DNA from: Marinospirillum sp.
GTDB taxonomy: Bacteria > Pseudomonadota > Gammaproteobacteria > Pseudomonadales > Halomonadaceae
Reading direction: 5' to 3'
NCBI RefSeq assembly: GCF_014859565.1
Contig: NZ_JACUUA010000115.1
Coordinates: 1-11,101, forward strand
Length of the DNA stretch: 11,101 bases
The position numbers were made by a program, and so were the translations under genes. Below are positions 1-6,929 of the stretch, in pieces; position 1 is the first letter of the stretch, and every line of letters starts with the position of its first letter. The notes beneath the pieces are model-generated. The model was given only the letters and a program-made list of their open reading frames with translations, had not been told where the DNA came from and did no database searches.

Positions 1-1248
1 GTACCCGACCATCAACCAGTCTGGGAGTTTCTGTCTGCCCGAACAACTCCTGCAGCTTAACCGCCATCACCGGCTCATCACCGGAATAATCCAGCAACAC
101 CCGTGAACCACTGGGAACTTTAAGATGCGTGGGAGCCAGTCGAGCCAGAGCCTGTTGCTGCTGCCAGTCCAAACTCTGCAATAACCATTCACCCAGCGGC
201 GCCTTTTCCAATTGCTCCATGCGCGTCATGCCTTCCAGTCGGGGCAACAGCCAAAGATCAGCCGACTGTAATAACTGCTGATCATTAACATCCGGCCAGG
301 GATCTCCCAGCACTCGATTTAATAAACGCAATCGCCCCAGCAGCTGTTGATCCGTTGCCGACCAAGGCAACACGCCTTTTTGTTGTAGTACCTGCAGTAG
401 CACGCTGGCGGCTTTTCCTTCCGGCAGTTTTTGCAGGGGGCGACGCATAAACACCAGCTCGCCAATGGCTTTGATTTCTTCGCCCACAACACGGCCCGCC
501 ACCTCATCCCAATTCACTCTAACCTGCCACTCTGTTGCCTGCGGGTAATGCTGTGCCACCAGTTCAGCCGGTACAGCTGCAGTCTGAAACACCCTTGCGC
601 CGCTCACCTGTCCATCCAGCTCCACCGCCACCAACCACTCATTTTTTGCCAGCGGATGTTCTGCCGCTAACAATGCCTGACCACCTGTGACCAACTTAAA
701 CCGACCATCACCCCGAGACTGAGCCAGCCGATCAGGGTAAGCCGCCAGTAACAGTTGCGGCAGTTCAGCAAGATCGACCGGCTCCAATTTGCAATTTGCA
801 CGCCGCGCCCACTGCTGAGCTGCGCGATACCAGCGTCCGGCAGCGCCTTCACCCACCTGACGTGGGCGCTGTTCCAACAGGTGCAACAGATCAATATTTT
901 GGGTCGGAAGGCGCTCCTCCAGCAAGGACACCAGCCAACAAGCCAGCGGCAGGGCTTTTATTTCCTTCGCTGTATTCAGCAGCACTGCCAGTCGCGGATG
1001 GGTTGGCCAGTGCCCAATTAACCCGCTGCCAGACGTGCCGCAACACGACGCGGCTCCAGCAACAACCAGCGCCCTTGATTGCTGGAGAAAGTATTTAACA
1101 GCGCCAGGGGCACACGGGTGGTCTTGCCGGCACCGGGCTGAGCCACCAGCAGACAAGAGTTGCCTTCTTGCAGGGTGGTCACCACCTTCGCCAGAACGGC
1201 GTTGATCGGTAATTCACCCGATGACGGGGCAGAAAAAGGTTTAATCAC
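1..1248 (-). pseudogene. hrpB: ATP-dependent helicase HrpB, internally deleted and frame-shifted (3' end outside window)
   Basis: HrpB is a DEAH-type RNA/DNA helicase of about 800-850 residues. A GTG start at 1248 opens a 76-residue N-terminal piece with Walker A (AQPGAGKTT, about residues 36-44) and motif Ia (LEPRRVAAR), which stops at TAA 1018-1020. In a neighbouring frame, open without a stop from about 1038 down to base 1, lie some 345 residues typical of the HrpB C-terminal half, including HPRLAVLL, FMRRPLQKLPEG, VPSGSRVLLDY and PVMAVKLQELFGQTETPRL. The two pieces abut. About 350 residues are therefore missing, including the DEAH box and motifs III-VI, and the joint changes frame. The loss of the helicase core is read directly from the sequence; the size of the deletion is inferred from family length. 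The gene diverges from recN. A functional helicase is very unlikely. A sequencing or assembly error cannot explain the missing kilobase unless the assembly is chimeric. Confidence 0.85.
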
Positions 1249-1318
1249 TTAACCACATGACTCCATTGATGTTTTGGGAGACAACTCAAAAAACCGGTTA
1301 ATTTGCACCAGCAACAGC

Positions 1319-1347
1319 TTGTCGGCATCCGATCTGTGAGGTATAAA
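1319..1347 (+). promoter_or_regulatory. Candidate sigma70 promoter of recN
   Basis: A -35-like TTGTCG (1319-1324) is separated by 17 bp from a -10-like TATAAA (1342-1347). Transcription would start around 1353-1356, inside the LexA box, so repressor binding would block initiation. Confidence 0.5.
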
Positions 1348-1350
1348 TAT

Positions 1351-1370
1351 TACTGTATAAATTATCAGGA
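1351..1370 (+). promoter_or_regulatory. LexA (SOS) box in front of recN
   Basis: CTGTATAAATTATCAG (1353-1368) matches the CTG-N10-CAG LexA consensus, with an AT-rich centre and the TA preceding CTG. It ends in the recN ribosome-binding site (AGGAG, 1367-1371), seven bases before the ATG. recN is a known SOS gene in gammaproteobacteria, so site and gene agree. Confidence 0.85.
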
Positions 1371-1378
1371 GCGGCATC

Positions 1379-3034
1379 ATGCTGGTCAGTCTGAGCATCC
1401 GTCAACTTGCAATTGTAGAGCACCTGGAGCTTGAGTTTCGTAACGGCATGACCGTTATCACCGGTGAAACCGGAGCCGGGAAATCCATACTGCTGCAGGC
1501 ACTTGGGCTGGCTCTGGGTGATCGTTCAGACGCAGACAGCATTCGCCATGGTGCCGCGCGGGCGGAAATCACCGCCAGCTTTGATCTCAGCAACCTGCCA
1601 CTGGCGCGCGAATGGATGAATGCCCATGATCTCGATCCTGAAGAGTGCATCCTGCGTCGCAGCCTGCTGCTGAATGGCCGCTCCAAAGCCTGGATTAATG
1701 GTCAACCCTGCCCGGTTCAGCACCTAAAAGAGCTGGGTGAGATTCTACTCGATATTTACGGACAGCATGCTCATCAGACCCTGTTGCGTCGGGAAACCCA
1801 CCTGCAGATTCTGGATCAGTATGCCGGTCTGCAGCAGCAAACCCATGAACTTGGCGACCTTTACCGTAGCTGGAGCCAAACACGCAGAAAACTCAACAAC
1901 CTGCGCCAGCAGGATGATGCCCAGCGCGCCCGTATTCAGCTGTTACGTTATCAAGTTGAAGAGCTTGATCAGCTGGCATTGCAGGTTAATGAACTCAGTG
2001 AACTGGAAGCCGAACAGCAACAACTGGCCAATGCAGAAAGTTTGATTCAGACCGGCCAGCAGGCGCTGGATTGTTGTGACCACGAGGAAGGTGGCGCACT
2101 GCAGTTACTGAACCGTGCACTGAGCCAGCTCGAAGGATTACAAACACCTGCATTGGGTCAGGTGGTTCAGATGCTGGGGGAGGCTCAGATTCAACTGCAA
2201 GAAGCCAGCCGAGAACTGGAGTATTATACCGGCAGCATCGAAATAGACCCTGTACGCCTGCAGTGGGTCGAAGAACGCCTGAATAATATTTATCAAACTG
2301 CACGTAAACACCACCTGCAAGCGGAAGATTTGCCAGGGCTGCATGCACAATTAAAAAAAGAGCTGGGTGAACTGGATGGTGATGAAAACAGCCTGGATCA
2401 ACTCAGCAAAGAGCTGAACGAATTGACGGAAGCTTACCGCAATGTAGCAGGGCGACTGCATCAGGATCGCCAGGCAGCAGCTGCAACACTGGAGCAGGCC
2501 GTGGATGAACAGCTAGCCTATCTGGGTATGGAAAAAAGCCAATTCCGTGTGGACTTTAAAACCCTGGATCAATTCCATCCCCATGGCATGGATGACTTGG
2601 AGTTTTTGATTGCACCCAACCCCGGGCAACCGGCCAAACCTCTGGTACGCATTGCTTCTGGTGGTGAGTTGTCACGTATCAGCCTGGCAATTCAGGTTAT
2701 CACCGCCAGAACCACCAGCATCCCCACACTGGTTTTTGATGAGGTGGATGTAGGTATTTCTGGGGCTACAGCAGAAATTGTTGGCCGCCTGCTGAAAAAA
2801 CTGGCTTCGCGCGGTCAGATCCTGTGTGTCACTCATTTGCCACAGGTGGCCGCTCAGGGTGATCAGCATCTGCATATCCAGAAACAGACCCACGGAGACT
2901 CAACACTTACCCAGATGGCTTTACTCGACGAAAAAGGACGAGTTGCCGAGCTGGCAAGAATGCTGGGAGGGATCAAACTCTCGAATCGGACACTGGCTCA
3001 TGCCAGAGAAATGCTCAAGGGAAGCCGCCATTAA
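1379..3034 (+). CDS. recN: DNA repair protein RecN (SMC-like ATPase)
   Basis: RecN is an SMC-family ATPase in the cytoplasm that acts early in recombinational repair of double-strand breaks. The 551-residue product is full length. The Walker A motif GETGAGKS is at residues 29-36. Two long Gln/Leu/Glu-rich helical stretches (about residues 155-380) form the coiled-coil region. The ABC signature SGGELSR is at 427-433, Walker B LVFDEVD at about 451-457, and the switch histidine region is CVTHLPQVAAQGDQH. The ATG at 1379 has a good Shine-Dalgarno (AGGAG) at seven bases, and the LexA box overlaps the promoter, so SOS induction is expected. recN diverges from the hrpB pseudogene and converges on fur with a 23-base gap. 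Nothing in the reading frame looks damaged. Confidence 0.97.
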   Translation: MLVSLSIRQLAIVEHLELEFRNGMTVITGETGAGKSILLQALGLALGDRSDADSIRHGAARAEITASFDLSNLPLAREWMNAHDLDPEECILRRSLLLNGRSKAWINGQPCPVQHLKELGEILLDIYGQHAHQTLLRRETHLQILDQYAGLQQQTHELGDLYRSWSQTRRKLNNLRQQDDAQRARIQLLRYQVEELDQLALQVNELSELEAEQQQLANAESLIQTGQQALDCCDHEEGGALQLLNRALSQLEGLQTPALGQVVQMLGEAQIQLQEASRELEYYTGSIEIDPVRLQWVEERLNNIYQTARKHHLQAEDLPGLHAQLKKELGELDGDENSLDQLSKELNELTEAYRNVAGRLHQDRQAAAATLEQAVDEQLAYLGMEKSQFRVDFKTLDQFHPHGMDDLEFLIAPNPGQPAKPLVRIASGGELSRISLAIQVITARTTSIPTLVFDEVDVGISGATAEIVGRLLKKLASRGQILCVTHLPQVAAQGDQHLHIQKQTHGDSTLTQMALLDEKGRVAELARMLGGIKLSNRTLAHAREMLKGSRH

Positions 3035-3057
3035 GGCTGCAACCGGACAACACTAAC

Positions 3058-3465
3058 TCAGCGCTTTTTGCGCACGTAAAGAACCAGCGCGTGATCAACC
3101 AGTTCCAGCCCATGTTCTTCGGCTAGCTGGTGCTGACGTCGCTCAATGGCAGAATCAAAAAACTCAATCACTTCACCAGTATCCACATTTACCATGTGGT
3201 CATGATGATCTTCTGCAGACAGTTCAAAAACTGCATGGCCACCATCAAAGTTGTGTTTGTCCACCAGACCCGCCGCCTCAAACTGGGTCAGCACCCGGTA
3301 AACCGTGGCAAGCCCTACATCTTCACCTGTCTCGATCAGCGCCTTGTAAACATCCTCGGCGCTCAGGTGGTCTTCTGAATGGCGCTCCAGCACCTGCAAA
3401 ATCTTGATACGTGGCAAGGTCACCTTAAGACCGGCTTTTCTTAATTCCTGGTTTTCATCGGCCAT
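3058..3465 (-). CDS. fur: Ferric uptake regulator Fur
   Basis: Fur is the Fe(II)-dependent repressor of iron acquisition genes. The 135-residue protein has the N-terminal winged helix (about residues 10-80, with LATVYRVLTQFEAAGLV) and the metal-binding dimerisation domain with HHDH at 87-90, EVIEF at 98-102 and the C-terminus VLYVRKKR. It resembles the short Pseudomonas-type Fur rather than the enterobacterial type with CxxC zinc ligands. It contains no cysteine at all; the position of the single Pseudomonas cysteine (MVCVD) is asparagine here (MVNVD). The gene converges on recN and diverges from bamE, a common arrangement in Pseudomonas relatives. Confidence 0.96.
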   Translation of the reverse strand: MADENQELRKAGLKVTLPRIKILQVLERHSEDHLSAEDVYKALIETGEDVGLATVYRVLTQFEAAGLVDKHNFDGGHAVFELSAEDHHDHMVNVDTGEVIEFFDSAIERRQHQLAEEHGLELVDHALVLYVRKKR

Positions 3466-3521
3466 CAGAATTCTCTTTACCTAAGTGATCAGAATGCTTC
3501 GCTGAAGTGCAAAGTTTTAAG

Positions 3522-3546
3522 TATCATATACAGGTGACTATTATTC
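3522..3546 (-). promoter_or_regulatory. Candidate fur promoter
   Basis: On the minus strand TATGAT (complement of about 3523-3528) is a good -10 element. A weak -35 (TTCAGT/TCAGTG) lies 17-18 bp upstream. It lies in the 110-base fur/bamE divergent gap. No convincing Fur box was seen there. A plus-strand promoter for bamE presumably overlaps, but I could not place it. Confidence 0.4.
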
Positions 3547-3575
3547 ACTGAAGCGAATCAGAGTTAAACCCATTA

Positions 3576-3911
3576 ATGATGAAAAAACCGACCAAAATAC
3601 TCGCCTTTGTACTTTTTACACTGCTTCTAGGTGGCTGCAGCTGGATTAGTCCCTTCAAGCAGGATATCCAGCAAGGCAACATTCTGGATGAAGAGGCTAT
3701 TTCACAGCTGAAAACTGGCATGAGTGAAGAACAGGTGCTGTTTCTACTTGGCAGTCCGCTGCTGACCGCTCCAGGCAACCCAGCGCAATGGGATTACATC
3801 TATCAGATGCGCAAAGGCACCGACCTGATCAAGCGTGAAACGCTGCGTTTGGAATTTCAACCTGACGCAAGTGGCAGTCAGCGTCTGAGTAAAATTGACC
3901 ACCAGCCGTGA
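3576..3911 (+). CDS. bamE: Outer membrane assembly lipoprotein BamE (OmlA/SmpA family)
   Basis: BamE is a small lipoprotein of the BAM complex, which inserts beta-barrel proteins into the outer membrane. The 111-residue product begins MMKK, followed by a hydrophobic signal segment and the lipobox LLGGC with Cys21 as the lipidation site. The mature part carries the SmpA/OmlA fold signature: QGNILDEEAISQLKTGMSEEQV, LLGSPLL and WDYIYQMRKG. Two consecutive ATGs (3576 and 3579) are possible starts; the Shine-Dalgarno is weak (GAG at about 3561), so the choice is uncertain by one residue. The gene is divergent from fur, as for omlA-fur in Pseudomonas, and is followed by a hairpin facing the convergent ratA-ratB pair. 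Confidence 0.95.
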   Translation: MMKKPTKILAFVLFTLLLGGCSWISPFKQDIQQGNILDEEAISQLKTGMSEEQVLFLLGSPLLTAPGNPAQWDYIYQMRKGTDLIKRETLRLEFQPDASGSQRLSKIDHQP

Positions 3912-3922
3912 AATCCGGCTGG
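3902..3922. terminator. Candidate bidirectional terminator hairpin between bamE and ratB
   Basis: CCAGCCG (3902-3908) and CGGCTGG (3916-3922) form a 7-bp perfect stem around a 7-base loop that contains the bamE stop codon. The sequences on either side are AT-rich but have no clean T run, so the strength is uncertain. Its position between convergent genes supports the call. Confidence 0.45.
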
Positions 3923-3928
3923 ATTCAA

Positions 3929-4249
3929 TTACTCCTGTCCGGCCTTTTTTGCTGCTCTGGTAGCACGTGATGCCTTGGGGTCTGCAATCAGTGGCCGGTA
4001 AATTTCTATCCGGTCACCCTCACGCACCAACTGCTCTTCAGGTTTCATCACCTGCCGACCAAAAATCCCCAGCTTGGCTGTTTGCAGATCAAGCCCTGAG
4101 AAATGCTGCTCCATACCGGACATCAACACGGCATCCCTAATGCAGGTTTCTTGTGGCACTTGCAAGGTCAGAATTTTTTGTTTTTCCGGCAGGGCATAAG
4201 CCACTTCTAAAGTCAGCATATTCTCTGCATCATCCTGCGTATTTGCCAT
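3929..4249 (-). CDS. ratB: RatB/RnfH family ubiquitin-fold protein
   Basis: This is a small beta-grasp protein of the UPF0125/RnfH family, encoded next to ratA in many proteobacteria; its biochemical role is poorly defined. The family signatures are VAYALPEKQ near the start, AVLMSGM, LGIFGRQV, GDRIEIYRPLIADPK and a basic Arg/Lys/Ala-rich tail. I chose ATG 4249 (106 residues) because GAGG lies just upstream and the gene then overlaps the end of ratA by 20 bases, which suggests translational coupling. A start at 4219 (MLTLEVAYALP) would give the more typical family N-terminus and is a real alternative. The reading frame continues further upstream but only as out-of-frame sequence inside ratA. 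Confidence 0.88.
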   Translation of the reverse strand: MANTQDDAENMLTLEVAYALPEKQKILTLQVPQETCIRDAVLMSGMEQHFSGLDLQTAKLGIFGRQVMKPEEQLVREGDRIEIYRPLIADPKASRATRAAKKAGQE

Positions 4250-4673
4250 ACACCTCATCCGCACGTTTGACAAAAGCATCCACCTGGCTGGCCGCCATCT
4301 GACTGAACAAGGGTTCCAGCACCCTGGAGACCAGTCGACCGGCCACCTCAAACTCAAGATCAAAAATAACTTTGCAGGCTTTTTCACTGAGTGGTTGAAA
4401 AATCCAGCGCCCCTCCAGCTTTTTAAAGGGGCCATCCACCAGCTGTAACTCAATCCGCTCGGGATCAAACAACTCATTACGGGTGGTGAAGCGGTACTTC
4501 ATGCCTGCCTTGGCAAGCTCCAGCTCACCCACCAAATAGGACTCCTCTCGATGAATCAGGCGAGCATCACTGCAACCGGGAAGAAATTTAGGGTAAGATT
4601 CACAGTCATTGACCAGTTCAAACATTTCTTTCGCCGAATGCATCACTAAAGCAGAGCGACTGATACGGCTCAT
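4230..4673 (-). CDS. ratA: RatA/COQ10-like START-domain protein
   Basis: This is a 147-residue polyketide-cyclase/START-fold protein of the RatA-YfjG / Coq10 family. Family members bind a hydrophobic ligand such as ubiquinone, and E. coli RatA has also been reported to block 70S ribosome association. Visible signatures are the N-terminal MSRISRSALV, the motif FELVNDCESYPKFLPGC, FTTRNELFDPERIELQLVDGPFKKLEG in the middle and FEVAGRLVSRVLEPLF near the end. The length is typical. It heads a two-gene unit with ratB and diverges from smpB, the usual ratA/smpB arrangement. No toxic or stress role can be read from the sequence. Confidence 0.93.
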   Translation of the reverse strand: MSRISRSALVMHSAKEMFELVNDCESYPKFLPGCSDARLIHREESYLVGELELAKAGMKYRFTTRNELFDPERIELQLVDGPFKKLEGRWIFQPLSEKACKVIFDLEFEVAGRLVSRVLEPLFSQMAASQVDAFVKRADEVYGKYAG

Positions 4674-4783
4674 AATTCACTCCAATTCACATCAATGTGC
4701 TGTGAATTCTAACATGAGCCAAGACGCCTGCACCTATGCTGACGGTCTTTTGCGACAACTTACCACCATGAGCCAAGCCAGTT

Positions 4784-5269
4784 ATGGGTAAAACATCCAA
4801 GAAAAAGCCCGACAGCAACACCATTGCCGTCAACCGCCGGGCGCGACACGAATACCATATTGAAGAAACCTTTGAAGCCGGACTGGTACTGTCCGGCTGG
4901 GAAGTCAAAAGCCTGCGCGCAGGGAAATGCCAGCTGACCGACACCTATATTTTGATCAAGGACGGTGAGGCCTGGCTGCTGGGTTCTCACATCACCCCGT
5001 TACTCAGTGCTTCTACCCATGTGGTGGCTGATCCAACACGTACCCGCAAACTGCTGCTGCACCGCAAGGAGATTGCCCGGCTGGTCGGACAGATCAACCA
5101 GAAGGGGTTCACCTGTGTGCCGTTATCAATCTACTGGAAGGGCAACAAGATCAAATGCCAGCTGGCTTTGGTGAAAGGTAAACAACTGCACGATAAACGC
5201 GCCACGGATAAAGATCGTGACTGGGATCGCCAGAAAGGCCGCATCATGCGGGAAAGAAATAAAGAGTGA
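4784..5269 (+). CDS. smpB: SsrA-binding protein SmpB
   Basis: SmpB binds tmRNA and the small ribosomal subunit to start trans-translation on stalled ribosomes. The 161-residue protein has the full OB-fold signature: [44 protein letters not shown], then [10 protein letters not shown], and the C-terminal tail [17 protein letters not shown] that lies in the mRNA channel. The ATG at 4784 has no obvious Shine-Dalgarno and overlaps the end of a 25-codon upstream reading frame (4714-4791). The gene stands 60 bases before ssrA, so the two partners are adjacent. Confidence 0.96.
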   Translation: MGKTSKKKPDSNTIAVNRRARHEYHIEETFEAGLVLSGWEVKSLRAGKCQLTDTYILIKDGEAWLLGSHITPLLSASTHVVADPTRTRKLLLHRKEIARLVGQINQKGFTCVPLSIYWKGNKIKCQLALVKGKQLHDKRATDKDRDWDRQKGRIMRERNKE

Positions 5270-5286
5270 ACTTTTTGTTTTGTGGA

Positions 5287-5314
5287 TGGTTTAAACAAGG
5301 GAGTGTGATAGAAT
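5287..5314 (+). promoter_or_regulatory. Candidate ssrA promoter
   Basis: TAGAAT (5309-5314), preceded by TGTGA, resembles an extended -10 element. TGGTTT (5287-5292) is a weak -35 at 16 bp. Transcription would begin about 7-10 bases before the mature tmRNA 5' end, in keeping with a short RNase P-cleaved leader. Confidence 0.4.
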
Positions 5315-5329
5315 CCACCAACACTTAAA

Positions 5330-5692
5330 GGGGACGTCCTGGCTTCGACGCCGGTAGCAAAACCTAAGGTGCATGCCGAGAGGGAAGTGACTCTCGTAAA
5401 TCAATTACTTCAAACATTATAGTCGCAAACGACGACTCTTACGCTCTAGCCGCTTAAGGCTACTCATGAAGCCATGTTGCCTATCGCCGGTGAATTGAGA
5501 CTATTGAGCGCAGCCAGATAGGATCGCAGCAATGATCGCCTTCGTCGGCGCTGCTAAAACTCAATCGAAGGATCGCTGAAGGGTATCCTGTTCGTCGGAG
5601 ACCTGCCAGTTAAAACAAATGACGAAACTAAGCATGTAGATCCAAGGGCAGAGTGCCGACGGACGCGGGTTCAACTCCCGCCGTCTCCACCA
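5330..5692 (+). ncRNA. ssrA: Transfer-messenger RNA (tmRNA)
   Basis: tmRNA acts as tRNA-Ala and as mRNA to release stalled ribosomes and tag the nascent peptide. The 5' end GGGGACG pairs with CGTCTCC before the encoded ACCA end (5689-5692). The third pair is G-U, the alanyl-tRNA synthetase identity element. The T-arm GGACGCGGGTTCAACTCCCG is intact. The tag frame starts at GCA 5425 and reads A-N-D-D-S-Y-A-L-A-A followed by TAA (5455-5457). The resume-site context ATAGTC before GCA is like that of E. coli. The length of 363 nt is typical. The partner gene smpB is immediately upstream, and a strong terminator follows. Confidence 0.96.
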
Positions 5693-5696
5693 ATTG

Positions 5697-5730
5697 AAAA
5701 AGGTGAACTGATCTCAGTTCACCTTTTTTT
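5697..5730 (+). terminator. Rho-independent terminator of ssrA
   Basis: AGGTGAACTG (5701-5710) and CAGTTCACCT (5715-5724) form a perfect 10-bp stem with a 4-base loop, followed by an uninterrupted T run to 5730 and preceded by A residues. It begins five bases after the tmRNA CCA end. Confidence 0.92.
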
Positions 5731-6074
5731 ATGCCTGCACCCCGCGCTACAGGCCTTGTGTGGCAAGGGTTTACGGACTTCGCCATCGCTGTAATCGCGG
5801 ACTTCTGCCGGCAATTCTTCTCTGAATGGCCGAATACTCTCAGTGCCTCTCCCCACACCGCTAGACCCAAGTCCATGAGCTGAGAACAGAGAACCCTTTG
5901 AAATCAGTAGCTTATTGTCGGACTCAGGAAAGGAGTTTGATTGATAAATTGGCTGGGCGAAGGGAAATGCATCATTCAAAACAGCTACATGATTAAGTTG
6001 ATAAGTAGCCAGCGAAGAGCGTTCATACGAGCTGCATTTGTAATTGAAAGTTACATCATATTCTGATTGAGGAA
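5731..6074. other. Gene-free junction segment after ssrA
   Basis: About 340 bases with no recognisable gene. A minus-strand open frame (5719-5979, 86 codons) overlaps the terminator and shows no family features. No integrase remnant and no repeat of the ssrA 3' end were seen. The last 30 bases encode residues in frame with the Mrr fragment (ILIEE) and belong to that truncated gene. The segment probably represents the left end of the acquired region. Confidence 0.5.
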
Positions 6075-6497
6075 ATGAGCCCTGACGCCTTTGAGCGGCT
6101 TACACAACGGATGCTCAGAGAATCGGGCTTTGTTCATGTCGATGTCACCGGCCGTACCGGTGATGGTGGCATCGATGGCAAAGGCATCGCCAGAATTAAT
6201 GGCTTGATGAGTTTTCACATCGCTTTTCAATGCAAAAAATACAAAGGCTCTGTGGGCGCGCCGGAGATTAGGAACTTTCGAGGTGCAATTGTCGGTCGCG
6301 CGGACCGAGGCATGTTCATTACTACAGGAAGCTTCACCAAGGCAGCTATTGAAGAAGCCAATCGCGATGGCGCCGCCCCCATTGATCTAGTGGATGGCGA
6401 CCAGCTTGCAGACAAATTGAAAGAGCTGGCTTTAGGGGTAAAAACAGAGCTTGTTGAAAAGGTCACCGTTGAGCCGGAATGGTTTTTAAATTTGTAG
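6075..6497 (+). pseudogene. Mrr-type restriction endonuclease, catalytic domain only
   Basis: This 140-residue product is the Mrr catalytic domain (PD-(D/E)XK nuclease): SPDAFERL at 2-9, TGRTGDGGIDG with catalytic Asp34, FQCKKYKG with Gln52 and Lys54, FRGAIVGRADRGMFITTG at 68-85, and the usual end (WFLNL). Mrr proteins are normally about 300 residues, with an N-terminal winged-helix domain that recognises modified DNA. Here that domain is absent. Family-like residues (LIEE) continue a few codons upstream of the ATG until an in-frame TGA at 6045, and the Shine-Dalgarno-like GAGGA is too close to the ATG. This supports 5' truncation rather than a natural short gene. Catalytic residues are intact, so a standalone nuclease is possible, though less likely. 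Confidence 0.75.
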
Positions 6498-6550
6498 TTG
6501 GTATTCATAAGGGAGTGATTCATGCGTTTCATTGCAAACCGAATTAATGG

Positions 6551-6571
6551 AGTACATTTACGAGATGTACT
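6551..6571. repeat. Perfect 7-bp inverted repeat
   Basis: AGTACAT (6551-6557) and ATGTACT (6565-6571) are separated by 7 bases. The repeat sits between the Mrr fragment and the S8 protease fragment, inside a 36-codon reading frame that starts at 6522 behind GGGAG. It could be a weak hairpin terminator or a mobile-element scar; there is no T run. Confidence 0.4.
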
Positions 6572-6580
6572 GCCTGCCCC

Positions 6581-6928
6581 CTACACATTTATTTCAACCT
6601 GCGTTTCAATCAAGTTTTCAATAACCGAATAGATATCAATGCTCTCATCAGGAACGTCAATACTGACAATTAAGCTGTAGCGAACAGTATTTTGCCAGCG
6701 GTCTTGTGCGGTTCTATATTTCCACCAGCCACCCACTGGAAAAATCGCAATGGTATGCATATCCGCAAGATCTGCTGCTGGCCCAGCCCAAGTATCCACA
6801 TGCAAAGAACCTCTGGTTCTTAATTGCGGACCAAGCGTCCAACCGTCATTATTGCCTTCTGGGCCTTCATATTCATCACTGTTTGCCACGCCATTAACAT
6901 AAGCATGAAAGTTTTTGTCAATGGCCAT
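6581..6928 (-). pseudogene. C-terminal fragment of a subtilisin-like (S8) protease, IetS-like
   Basis: The 115-residue frame matches, from memory, the C-terminal tail of large S8-family peptidases that accompany AAA ATPases in ietAS-type defence modules. The matching motifs are DGWTLGPQLRTRGS, LHVDTWAGPAADLA, IAIFPVGGWWK, QDRWQNTVRYSLIVSI and a final IDIYSVIENLIE. The peptidase domain with the Asp/His/Ser triad would lie upstream, but that DNA is replaced by the end of an IS21-type element: the codon just before ATG 6928 is TAA, contributed by the IS terminus. The fragment is therefore a remnant and probably not active. No AAA ATPase partner is in the window. Confidence 0.65.
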
Positions 6929-6929
6929 T

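Noticed and set aside
1334..1349. Second LexA-like site (CTGTGAGGTATAAATA) before recN
   Set aside because: It lacks the 3' CAG half and so does not meet the CTG-N10-CAG pattern.
3491..3560. CTTCGCTGAAG and CACTGAAGCGAA in the fur/bamE gap as a Fur-regulated operator
   Set aside because: They share only a short CTGAAG core and do not resemble a Fur box.
4250..4477. Long N-terminal extension of ratB
   Set aside because: It is translated out of frame within ratA, and family members start near VAYALPEKQ.
5628..5876. Minus-strand 82-codon frame ending VEPASVGTLPLDLHA
   Set aside because: It is antisense to the 3' part of ssrA and its terminator; this is a well known spurious frame at tmRNA/tRNA-like ends.
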